A stretch of DNA of 64,000 nucleotides from an uncultured bacterium. Lineage in GTDB: Bacteria > Planctomycetota > UBA1135 > GCA-002686595. The notes under the pieces were generated by a model. The model searched no databases, was not told where the DNA came from, and saw nothing but the letters and a program-made list of their open reading frames with translations. How positions within the stretch are numbered: the stretch's first letter is position 1; every line of letters begins with the position of its first letter. Where the stretch lies: the NCBI GenBank assembly GCA_937896235.1, contig CALBMX010000036.1:62001-126000 (forward strand), read 5' to 3'. The position numbers and the translations under genes were made by a program. Positions 33,742 through 41,100 of this stretch are shown in pieces.

Positions 33742-35328
33742 TTAGTCGTGCTCGATGTCGTCCTTTTGGGGGTCGACAAGGCTCTCACTTAGCGGGTCCA
33801 ATTGGCCTTCGGCAGCTGCATTGACTTCATCCGTATAACCAAGGGCGCCAAGGGTGGTAGCGCTGTCTTCGACTTTGTCATTGCTGAGTGCCCTTAATCG
33901 TGACGCCTTCAGCCGAGCATATTCTGCGAGAATCGCATTCTTCATTGCCGCCACTTCTGGAGCATCGGTACGGCCAAGGTCCAACTCCTCCTTGGGATCT
34001 GTAGACAGGTCGTAAAATTCGAATCTGGGCGGGCCTTCATCGTTTCGGAGGAAGATGCCCTTAGCGTCGTTTGTGCGCAAGGCGACATCAGGCGAACTGT
34101 GATGAGTACGCAGGAAGAGTCCGCGCGATCCTTCGGGTTCAGCTCCAGATTGAAGTGAGGAGTACAGGGATTTACCATCCAGAGGCAGGTCGCCAGGTGC
34201 CAGATCGAGTGTCTCGCATATTGTCGGGAGCACATCCATCGTTGAGACTAGATTCTCCATGATGACATTGCGGGGCCCCTCGGTGCCTGGCAGTTTGACA
34301 ATCAGGGGGACGTGAATCATCTCGTCATAAATGTGATCATTGTGTCCCCAACGGCCGTGTTGAAACATCGCCTCTCCGTGATCTCCCGTAAGGATGATCA
34401 AGCTCTCTTCGTATAGACCACGGGCCCGCAAGTCGTCCATGAGAGCACCGAAAGAGTGATCTGCAAAAGAGAGGTGCCCGTCGTAGAGTGCCGTAATTGC
34501 GAGTCGGTCCTCTGCGTTTGCATCGAGCCTTCCATAGACCGTATCTAACAGGTCGTCGGTGTCGCCCTTCAGAAAGATTCCGTTGTAGTTAGGATCAAGA
34601 AATTGTGAGCGGAAGGGCTCGTCCGCAACATAGGGCGAGTGCGGTTCGAGCATATGAGCATAGAAGAAAAAGGGCGCTACTTCGGGCACGCGGTCCAAGA
34701 AGGCCCTCATGTGTGGAAGATGCTCGGGGGCCTGGGGAAGATGAACCTCGACTCCATCGCGCGTTGTGAAATTTGGCTTTGCATCTTCAGCCGGCTCGTA
34801 GAGCGTCGAGACTTCATCGAACCCTCGAAGTGCTCCAAACCGCATGCCACCGTTGGGGTTATTCACAAGCGCTCTCGTCAGGTAACCATTTCTCGAGAGG
34901 ACGGCAGCGATAGGCATTTCGTCCTCTCGCAACATGTTCATTTTGGTGTAGAGGCCCGTGGTGTCGGGTCGCCTTCCCGTCAGAAGGGAGCCAATCCCGG
35001 CGACTGTGTACGGCGCGGGACTAAAGGCCGCTCGAAAACTAACTCCGTCTTTGGCAAAGGCATCCATAAAGGGAGTTGTGTCTCGCCCATAGCCTAGATG
35101 CGTCACATGGCTGGCATCAAGGGCATCCATGACCACCAAAATGACGGGTACGTGCTTGCCGTAAGTAGACGCGGTCTGCTCTAAGTCACTCCCACCAGCT
35201 CGATCGCTGAGCACTGGGTCCGACTTTTCCGAGCACCCCGCTAAGGCGAATGATGCCAGTAACAAACTTCCCCAAAAATAGCTCGCTGCGCGAAAATGGC
35301 GCGGGATGTAACACTCGAAACTCTTCAT
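33742..35328 (-). CDS. Sulfatase-fold lipoprotein with Thr at the nucleophile site
   Basis: 528 residues. Lipobox LAGC gives acylated Cys32 after a hydrophobic stretch (LLLASFALAGC). Sulfatase-fold blocks are VILVVMDALDASHVTHLGY, ILTGDHGEAMFQHG and WGHNDHIYDE. Where a formylglycine sulfatase has C-x-P-x-R the sequence is PAPYTVAGIGSLLTG: Thr108 in the Cys position and neither Pro nor Arg. Thr is the nucleophile in phosphatase-type members, so a phosphoester substrate is preferred. The motif LGALGYTDEV near residue 495 resembles the C-terminal tails of the other family members, followed here by about 25 acidic residues. It is divergent from a phosphodiesterase-like protein with 39 bases between the starts, so both may share one regulatory region. 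Confidence 0.82.
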   Translation of the reverse strand: MKSFECYIPRHFRAASYFWGSLLLASFALAGCSEKSDPVLSDRAGGSDLEQTASTYGKHVPVILVVMDALDASHVTHLGYGRDTTPFMDAFAKDGVSFRAAFSPAPYTVAGIGSLLTGRRPDTTGLYTKMNMLREDEMPIAAVLSRNGYLTRALVNNPNGGMRFGALRGFDEVSTLYEPAEDAKPNFTTRDGVEVHLPQAPEHLPHMRAFLDRVPEVAPFFFYAHMLEPHSPYVADEPFRSQFLDPNYNGIFLKGDTDDLLDTVYGRLDANAEDRLAITALYDGHLSFADHSFGALMDDLRARGLYEESLIILTGDHGEAMFQHGRWGHNDHIYDEMIHVPLIVKLPGTEGPRNVIMENLVSTMDVLPTICETLDLAPGDLPLDGKSLYSSLQSGAEPEGSRGLFLRTHHSSPDVALRTNDAKGIFLRNDEGPPRFEFYDLSTDPKEELDLGRTDAPEVAAMKNAILAEYARLKASRLRALSNDKVEDSATTLGALGYTDEVNAAAEGQLDPLSESLVDPQKDDIEHD

Positions 35329-35367
35329 GGGAGGATCCTAGCAGGGATCGAGGGTAAACTGAGAGCC

Positions 35368-36822
35368 ATGATAGGTACTCCAAGGATAAGTTTATCGGCT
35401 CCACGATTTCGGCTGTTCTCCGCTGTGGGGATCCTGCTAGCGATTGGGTTCTTGGGCAGTGCCTGTCGGGACGCGGATCGTAATGGCCTCCTTTACGGCA
35501 AACCTCAAGCCGATGGGGAGGCACCGATTCTGGTGATTGGTATGGATGGATTGGAGTGGGATATTCTCTTGCCGCTCTTGCATCAGGGCGAGCTCCCCAA
35601 CATGGCTAGGATGATGGACCGTGGAGCCTTTGGATATCTGGAGACCTTGCATCCGACCTGGTCTCCTCGCATCTGGACAAGTGTTGCGACCGGCAAGAAT
35701 CCCGAGGATCATGGGGTTTTGGATTTTGTTCACTATGCCGAGGACCGGACCCCAATCTCTCTCTACACCAGCGAGGACCGGAAGGTGAAAGCTTGGTGGA
35801 ACATTTTGAGTGAAGCGGGTATCCCCAACGACACTATTGGTTGGTGGATGACCTTTCCCGTCGAGCCTGTTGACGGGTTGATGGTTGCCCAAACGAATGC
35901 GCCAGTGGGCGGGGACGGTCCGAGCAAAGGCCTGTTGCGAGACGGGGTGCCAGCCCAGGTGTTTCCAGTGAGTCGGGAGGGAGAAGTGTTCAACTTGATG
36001 GCCCAAGCCGAGGAGAGTTTGGACGAGACGATTGCCGGCATTTTTGGTACCCCCGACCTTTTCAGTGACGAAGCTCAGGAGCGCTGGGAGGATTGCCGCT
36101 GGGCATTCCGTGCCGACTCGACTTATCTTAAGATTGCGCTAGATTGCGCAAAGCGAGGGCCGGCTCCAATGACCGCCGTTTATTTTGGTGGTACCGATGT
36201 CGTTGGGCACCGCTTCTTCGCCGCCTACCAGCCAGGCGATTACGACTTGCGCTCCGACAGCGACGAAGTCCGTGTCTTTGCGGATGTTATTCCTAACTAT
36301 TATCGATACATGGATAGCGTCTTGGGAGACCTCGTCGAAGCCTGGCCGGCGGACACGACTTTTTTTGTTCTGTCCGATCATGGAATGGTCTCGCAGCGCG
36401 AAGAAGTTGCGAAGCGAGGTGGACTACACGCCAAACGGAATGACGGAAAGTTGAATCTGACTCACACGGGTGGGCACGGTCGTGGAGAGGCTGGCGTGCT
36501 CTTTGCAGCCGGCCCTCTAATCTTGGATCTCTCCGAGAGTGGCCCCGCTTCCCTTTCGAGCAACGAACTCCCAACCATCGGAGGAGTTCTGGATCTCTGC
36601 CCTACGCTACTTCAGATTTTTGGCATCCCAGTTGGTCGAGATATGGCGGGTGGCGTCTGGAGGGAGATGCTCGCGAAGAGCGTTACGGAGCTCCCATGGA
36701 TCGCCACCCACGACGATGAAGCCTGGAGGATGGCGAGACCCCACACTGGGATTCAGCCAACGGATAGTAGCGGTCGTATCGACCAACTCGGAGACCTGGG
36801 ATACCTCGATGAAGATAAGTGA
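35368..36822 (+). CDS. Alkaline-phosphatase-superfamily phosphodiesterase (nucleotide pyrophosphatase-like)
   Basis: About 484 residues from ATG 35368 with an N-terminal hydrophobic segment (LFSAVGILLAIGFLG) ending at a Cys that may be lipidated. PILVIGMDGLEWDILLPLL begins the fold, TWSPRIWTSVATGKNPEDHG holds the nucleophile region with Thr/Ser, and FFVLSDHGM and HTGGHGRGEAGVLF are the remaining metal ligands. This is the type I phosphodiesterase/nucleotide pyrophosphatase family (Pfam Phosphodiest). It ends GDLGYLDEDK, again the LGY tail. It is divergent from the sulfatase-fold lipoprotein at 39 bases, and its stop overlaps the GNAT gene by 14 bases. Confidence 0.83.
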   Translation: MIGTPRISLSAPRFRLFSAVGILLAIGFLGSACRDADRNGLLYGKPQADGEAPILVIGMDGLEWDILLPLLHQGELPNMARMMDRGAFGYLETLHPTWSPRIWTSVATGKNPEDHGVLDFVHYAEDRTPISLYTSEDRKVKAWWNILSEAGIPNDTIGWWMTFPVEPVDGLMVAQTNAPVGGDGPSKGLLRDGVPAQVFPVSREGEVFNLMAQAEESLDETIAGIFGTPDLFSDEAQERWEDCRWAFRADSTYLKIALDCAKRGPAPMTAVYFGGTDVVGHRFFAAYQPGDYDLRSDSDEVRVFADVIPNYYRYMDSVLGDLVEAWPADTTFFVLSDHGMVSQREEVAKRGGLHAKRNDGKLNLTHTGGHGRGEAGVLFAAGPLILDLSESGPASLSSNELPTIGGVLDLCPTLLQIFGIPVGRDMAGGVWREMLAKSVTELPWIATHDDEAWRMARPHTGIQPTDSSGRIDQLGDLGYLDEDK

Positions 36823-37357
36823 GCTATATGAGATTAGGCCCGTCAAGCAGGCCGATCTCGCGCGAATCCTAGAGATTCTCAATGCGTCGATCCTCTCTTC
36901 ACCGGCAAACTTCCACTGGCTCCCTCGGCCTCCCTCAGAGCTCCAGGATGAGTGGAAAAACGCCGTTGGTAAGTACCCGTGGCTCGTCATGGTTGAGCGC
37001 AAGGGAGGTGCCGCGATCGGTTTCGCTAAAGCCGGAGAATTTCGGGTGAGGCAGGCTTACGCTTGGACCGTAGAGGTCACCATCTATATGGGCGTCGGGG
37101 CCCAAGGTCGAGGGTGTGGGGAAATGTTGTACCGCGCCCTGCTCGAGCAGCTCACTGACGCTGGTTATCACCTTGCCGTTGGCGCGATCACTTTGCCTAA
37201 CCCCGCCAGTGAATCACTTCATCGGAAGTTAGGATTCGAACCAGCGGGGGTTCTCCCCGAGGTTGGGTGGAAAAGCGAGGCTTGGCATGACGTTGCCTTT
37301 TGGGCTAAACGTCTGGGGGAGGGGCCGGCTGATGCTCGGATCCTCTCTGCCAGCTAG
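36809..37357 (+). CDS. GNAT-family N-acetyltransferase
   Basis: About 182 residues from ATG 36809, which overlaps the end of the phosphodiesterase gene. ELYEIRPVKQADLARILEILN is a typical start; motif A is GVGAQGRGCGEML, where Q-x-x-G-x-G binds the acetyl-CoA pyrophosphate, and NPASESLHRKLGFEPAGVL is motif B. The pattern is like the phosphinothricin/aminoglycoside-type and Pat acetyltransferases, with FHWLPRPPSELQDEW as the substrate side. Acetyl acceptor unknown. A terminator hairpin lies about 80 bases after the stop. Confidence 0.88.
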   Translation: MKISELYEIRPVKQADLARILEILNASILSSPANFHWLPRPPSELQDEWKNAVGKYPWLVMVERKGGAAIGFAKAGEFRVRQAYAWTVEVTIYMGVGAQGRGCGEMLYRALLEQLTDAGYHLAVGAITLPNPASESLHRKLGFEPAGVLPEVGWKSEAWHDVAFWAKRLGEGPADARILSAS

Positions 37358-37436
37358 GCGAGCGCTCCAGCGATCGATGACGGCACTTGGAATTCAGCCT
37401 TCCGATCTACCAACGACCGGGGCTGAGGCCCAAGCA

Positions 37437-37458
37437 CGCGGGGCTGCCCCGATTTTTT
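37437..37458 (+). terminator. Intrinsic terminator after the acetyltransferase gene
   Basis: CGGGG (37439-37443), loop CTG and CCCCG (37447-37451) are followed by A and six T (37453-37458). The stem is short but GC-rich. Confidence 0.75.
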
Positions 37459-37500
37459 AGGGCAGGGGTGGAGTCGGTGACGCCCTAAATGGAACGCGTA

Positions 37501-38739
37501 TTAATTGAGTGGGAGCTGCCTCAGCAGAGGCCAGATTACAGGGGGCGGGGGTGTTTTGACACTGGGTTTTGGCATCAACACTACAGCTGTTTGGCTGGCG
37601 GATTGCGGCATTCCACCATCCGCCAAAGTGAGTCGCACGTTTTCGAAGTCCTCAAAAGTCGCCTCAAAGGCCTCAACGACCTCGGGGTCGAAATGGCCCC
37701 CGCGTTCGCGAAGGACGTAATCGACAGCTCGCTCCACGGGCCAAGCTTGCTTGTAGCTTCGAGCACTTGTTAGTGCATCCCAAACGTCAGCGAGAGCAGC
37801 GATACGGGCAGTGCGAGGGATGTTGCGGCCCTCTAATCCGAAGGGGTAACCACAGCCGTCCCAGCGTTCGTGATGTGATAGCGCAATCTCTCGTGCTGGC
37901 TTTAGAAAGTCAATACCCGCTAAGATCCGGCCACCTGCATGCGTGTGCTGCTGAACCATTTTAAATTCAGCAGGTGAGAGCGGTCCCTTTCGGGTCAATA
38001 ACTCAGGGGGTACTGCAATCTTCCCCACATCGTGAAGCGTGGCGGATAAGCCTAATTCTTCTGCGGAGATCGCATCATCTCCAAGCTGCATGGAGATGAT
38101 GGAGGTGTATCTGGAAACCCGTTGAATGTGCTTTCCCATATCCCTTTCGCTATTTTCAGCGGCTTGGGCCAAAACCATGATCGTCTGGCGGTGCGCTGAC
38201 TTTTCCGAGGCCAAGGCTTCGTCAAGCTGCTCTAAAGTTGCTTGAAGTCTTAAGGTCCGCTCCGCCGCCAGCCGCTCAAAATGTATGCGGTCATCGGTAA
38301 GTCGAGTGCGCAGTTCTTGTTTCTCTAGGGCGAGCTGAACGGATAATGCGAGGTCATCAAGTGACAGGGGCTTCATGAGGAAATCATCAGCTCCGCACCT
38401 CATGGCTTTCCTCGCGATCTTGAGTTCTCCCGCACCAGTCATCAGAACAAAGCCGACGCTGCGATCCTGGGCTCGGATCTCCTTCAGCAGCTCAAGGCCG
38501 GTTCGACCAGGCATACACACATCGCTGATCACACAGTTATAGCTACCTGATTTATAGGCAGATAAAGCCTGGTCCGCTGTCTCGTGGCGTGTGACTTTAC
38601 AGCCCTTGAAGCTTAGGGCTCTTTCGAGCAAATCCAGAACAGGGCGCTCATCGTCAACAATGAGAATATGAGCGCCCTGAAGTGAGGCCGCAGAGAAACC
38701 AATCGATGGTGAGAGGGAAGAGCCGAGGGAGGAAGGCAT
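37501..38739 (-). CDS. Response regulator with HD-GYP c-di-GMP phosphodiesterase domain
   Basis: 412 residues. The receiver domain (about 24-140) has the acidic pair D29/D30, the phosphoacceptor D73 in VISDVCMPG and K123. A coiled-coil linker of about 45 residues follows. The HD-GYP domain has LHDVGKIAVP (H236, D237), HAGG, HHERWDGCGYP (HHE and GYP at 297-299) and ALADVWDALTS. All are intact, so it should degrade cyclic di-GMP when phosphorylated. The last 30 residues are a Pro-rich tail. No partner histidine kinase lies nearby. It is on the same strand as the neighbouring hypothetical 154 bases upstream and converges on the GNAT gene. Confidence 0.92.
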   Translation of the reverse strand: MPSSLGSSLSPSIGFSAASLQGAHILIVDDERPVLDLLERALSFKGCKVTRHETADQALSAYKSGSYNCVISDVCMPGRTGLELLKEIRAQDRSVGFVLMTGAGELKIARKAMRCGADDFLMKPLSLDDLALSVQLALEKQELRTRLTDDRIHFERLAAERTLRLQATLEQLDEALASEKSAHRQTIMVLAQAAENSERDMGKHIQRVSRYTSIISMQLGDDAISAEELGLSATLHDVGKIAVPPELLTRKGPLSPAEFKMVQQHTHAGGRILAGIDFLKPAREIALSHHERWDGCGYPFGLEGRNIPRTARIAALADVWDALTSARSYKQAWPVERAVDYVLRERGGHFDPEVVEAFEATFEDFENVRLTLADGGMPQSASQTAVVLMPKPSVKTPPPPVIWPLLRQLPLN

Positions 38740-38893
38740 GAGATTTGGGGGTTGGGGGTCACCTCAAATCTAAGGGCGGAATCGTTGTGACTCCAGTTTC
38801 CAAACCCCCAAGAGTGAAAATTTGAGGAATGTAGGTCCGAATGAAATCATAAATGGGAATTGCTAGCAACCGGGCTTCGGTCGGCCATCCTTG

Positions 38894-40150
38894 CTAATCG
38901 GCAGCACCCTCAGCCTCGGAATTCACTGCCGGTGCCGCGCCTAGTGGCACTGCATTCACTTTTGATTGCGTCTCGAACTTAGCTCGCATCCACATGCGAA
39001 GGTCCTCCAGGTTCGCGTTGACTGCCAAGCTGTTTGTTCCTTGGATAACCTCATGGGCGAGTCGAAGGTTGGACGACTGCAAGTTGTCGGTAATGCGTCC
39101 GAGGAGGGTCTCGATGCCCTTCGACACTCGATTTACATCAGCCTCTTCTAGGCCCTTGACCTCGATTCGGAAAACAAGGTCATCGCCCACGAATCCGATC
39201 CCTGTTGTCGAGCTTCCAAATGGAGTCGACATCCATTGGAGGTCCTCGGGCGAAATAAAGGGGCTCGCTCCCTCTTCCCCAAACACGCCATCCAAGAAGC
39301 TCGCCGAGAAATCGGCCAGCCTAAGGAGTGGCGAATCTCGCAGCACGGTTGATACAAGCCAGCGCTCTCTGAGGGTTTCCAAGTCCTTCCGCAAATCGGA
39401 GTCGACTGGTGAGCCGACCTCCTCTTCATATGCAGTTCGGTCGAGAGCGCGCTGCATCGTTTCGATTTCATCGGACCAAACAAACGTGTCGTGCTGGAAC
39501 CCAAAGAATCCAAGCTGGGTGGGCTCCTCTCTGCCGGAGGTCACAATAGGGACCACTGTGTCTATCTCGTCAATAGACAGCGTAGGTTCAAAAATCTCGT
39601 AGTCGCCCCACTCTTGAGTACTCCACTCTGCCCCATCCGCGGTTTTAGTCATGAGGTAGCGAAGTAGCTTTGGGCCGGCTGAAAGGTTGAGTCCAAAAAC
39701 GCCCGAGAGGTGCGCTCCATTGTCCTCCAAAACAAACGTCATTGAGCTGGGCATGAAGTCGACAATTTGACCTGCTTGCTCCACGCTCATGTCTTGTGAG
39801 GACGACATCAGATCCTCAAAGACTTTGCGCGTCTCTTCATCCATGCTTTCAGGATCCATAGTCGTCAAGGTGTGGAAGAGCTCTGCTAGGAATTCCCTTG
39901 CCCCTGAATCCCCACTCGGCGAGTCCATATGGGCCACAAAAACAGCGTCCGGGCTAAGAAGATGGTCGGTGGGGACCTGATCACCAGGGCCCATGAAGTG
40001 CCGAAATGCCATGACCGCAGCGATAGCGAGTAGTAGCAGAATCACCGCGCAGCCACAGCCACAGCTCGTCAGCATCTTCATGCCGTTGGACTTGGTTGCC
40101 TTGGGGAGCTCGGGTACGTCACTGCTGTCAAATGGGTCTTGTCTGCTCAT
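38894..40150 (-). CDS. Membrane-anchored protein with Cys-Gly motif before one helix, function unknown
   Basis: 418 residues. A short polar N-terminus carries CGCGCAVILLLLAIAAVMAF, a Cys-Gly-rich turn leading into one membrane helix, then a large soluble domain outside the cell or in the periplasm. No catalytic motif is seen; the body has VFVAHMDSPSGD near the helix, and several Asp/Glu-rich helices. The Cys cluster before the helix recurs in planctomycete anchor sequences. It precedes the response regulator gene on the same strand, at 154 bases, and is divergent from an ABC ATPase. Confidence 0.7.
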   Translation of the reverse strand: MSRQDPFDSSDVPELPKATKSNGMKMLTSCGCGCAVILLLLAIAAVMAFRHFMGPGDQVPTDHLLSPDAVFVAHMDSPSGDSGAREFLAELFHTLTTMDPESMDEETRKVFEDLMSSSQDMSVEQAGQIVDFMPSSMTFVLEDNGAHLSGVFGLNLSAGPKLLRYLMTKTADGAEWSTQEWGDYEIFEPTLSIDEIDTVVPIVTSGREEPTQLGFFGFQHDTFVWSDEIETMQRALDRTAYEEEVGSPVDSDLRKDLETLRERWLVSTVLRDSPLLRLADFSASFLDGVFGEEGASPFISPEDLQWMSTPFGSSTTGIGFVGDDLVFRIEVKGLEEADVNRVSKGIETLLGRITDNLQSSNLRLAHEVIQGTNSLAVNANLEDLRMWMRAKFETQSKVNAVPLGAAPAVNSEAEGAAD

Positions 40151-40341
40151 CGGGGAAGTTTAGCGGTAAGGAGCTGGAAATCGAGATAACTCGGGGAGAC
40201 TTTAGAGCCTTCGCCCTGCAATCCTGGACATTCACCTACACGCGGCCATAGATTGGTGAAGAATCAAATTTTGAACTCGAATCGGGCTGAGGGTCATCGT
40301 ATGCCGATGTCCATCAACCTCTTACATGGCTAAGCTCATCA

Positions 40342-41097
40342 ATGAATACCCCCGCCCTCGCCGTCTCGCAGCTCTTTCACTTTGTTGGTCCCAAGCGCTC
40401 TCGAACCCCTGTTCTTGAGGATGTCTCCTTTCAACTAGAGCGTGGAGAGTTCCTCTGTGTGATGGGTCCCAGCGGTTCGGGTAAATCTACACTGCTCCAT
40501 CTTGTGGCTGGTTTGGATAGTCCGGGGGCAGGTACGATTGAACTCGCGGGCGAGCCTCTATCGGCAAGTGCGCCTGCGAAGCGAACGATGACTAGAAGAG
40601 ATGGAATCGGCTACGTCTTCCAGTTCTTCAACCTGCTCCCTAACTTGACGGTACTTGAGAATGTGGGTCTCCCCCTGGCCATCCGCGGGCGGACCACTTT
40701 TGAGCAGCGGGATCGGTGCCAAGGGCTACTTGACCGATTTGGGATTGGTGACCGAGGTGGGGCTTTTCCGCACGAGCTAAGTGGTGGAGAGATGCAGCGC
40801 GTTTCGATTGCACGTGCGCTCGCCGGGGACCAGCCTCTGCTCCTATGCGACGAGCCCACGGGGAACTTGAGCCAACAAGCCGGGCTTGAGATCATGGAGA
40901 CCCTTCGCGAAGTGTGTGAGAGGGACAACAAGAGCGTTTTGCTAGTGACGCACAACCCACGGGATGCAACTTTTGCGGATAGGGTGTTATTCCTTGTGGA
41001 TGGTGGGTTGGCTTCAGCTCGCGAACTCGCTCGGGAGGGCGGTCAACCCATTGCGGTTGAGGACATTCACAGCGTGCTCAAGGACTTGGGGATTTAG
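40342..41097 (+). CDS. ABC ATP-binding protein of the LolD/MacB type
   Basis: 251 residues. Walker A GPSGSGKST, Q-loop with FQFFNLLPNL, signature LSGGEMQR, Walker B LLLCDEPTGNLSQ, and H-loop LLVTHNPRDA are all present. The family drives mechanotransmission by MacB/FtsX-type permeases, in lipoprotein release, antibiotic efflux or cell-wall processes, not transport across the membrane itself. The permease gene follows after three bases, forming an operon. The start is ATG 40342. Confidence 0.9.
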   Translation: MNTPALAVSQLFHFVGPKRSRTPVLEDVSFQLERGEFLCVMGPSGSGKSTLLHLVAGLDSPGAGTIELAGEPLSASAPAKRTMTRRDGIGYVFQFFNLLPNLTVLENVGLPLAIRGRTTFEQRDRCQGLLDRFGIGDRGGAFPHELSGGEMQRVSIARALAGDQPLLLCDEPTGNLSQQAGLEIMETLREVCERDNKSVLLVTHNPRDATFADRVLFLVDGGLASARELAREGGQPIAVEDIHSVLKDLGI

Positions 41098-41100
41098 GCC

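Noticed and set aside
10116-36822. Calling the three sulfatase-fold proteins arylsulfatases
   Set aside because: None has the Cys/Ser of the formylglycine motif; all have Thr in that place.
38994-39602. 202-codon plus-strand frame opposite the membrane-anchored hypothetical
   Set aside because: Ser/Arg-rich, no motif; shadow.
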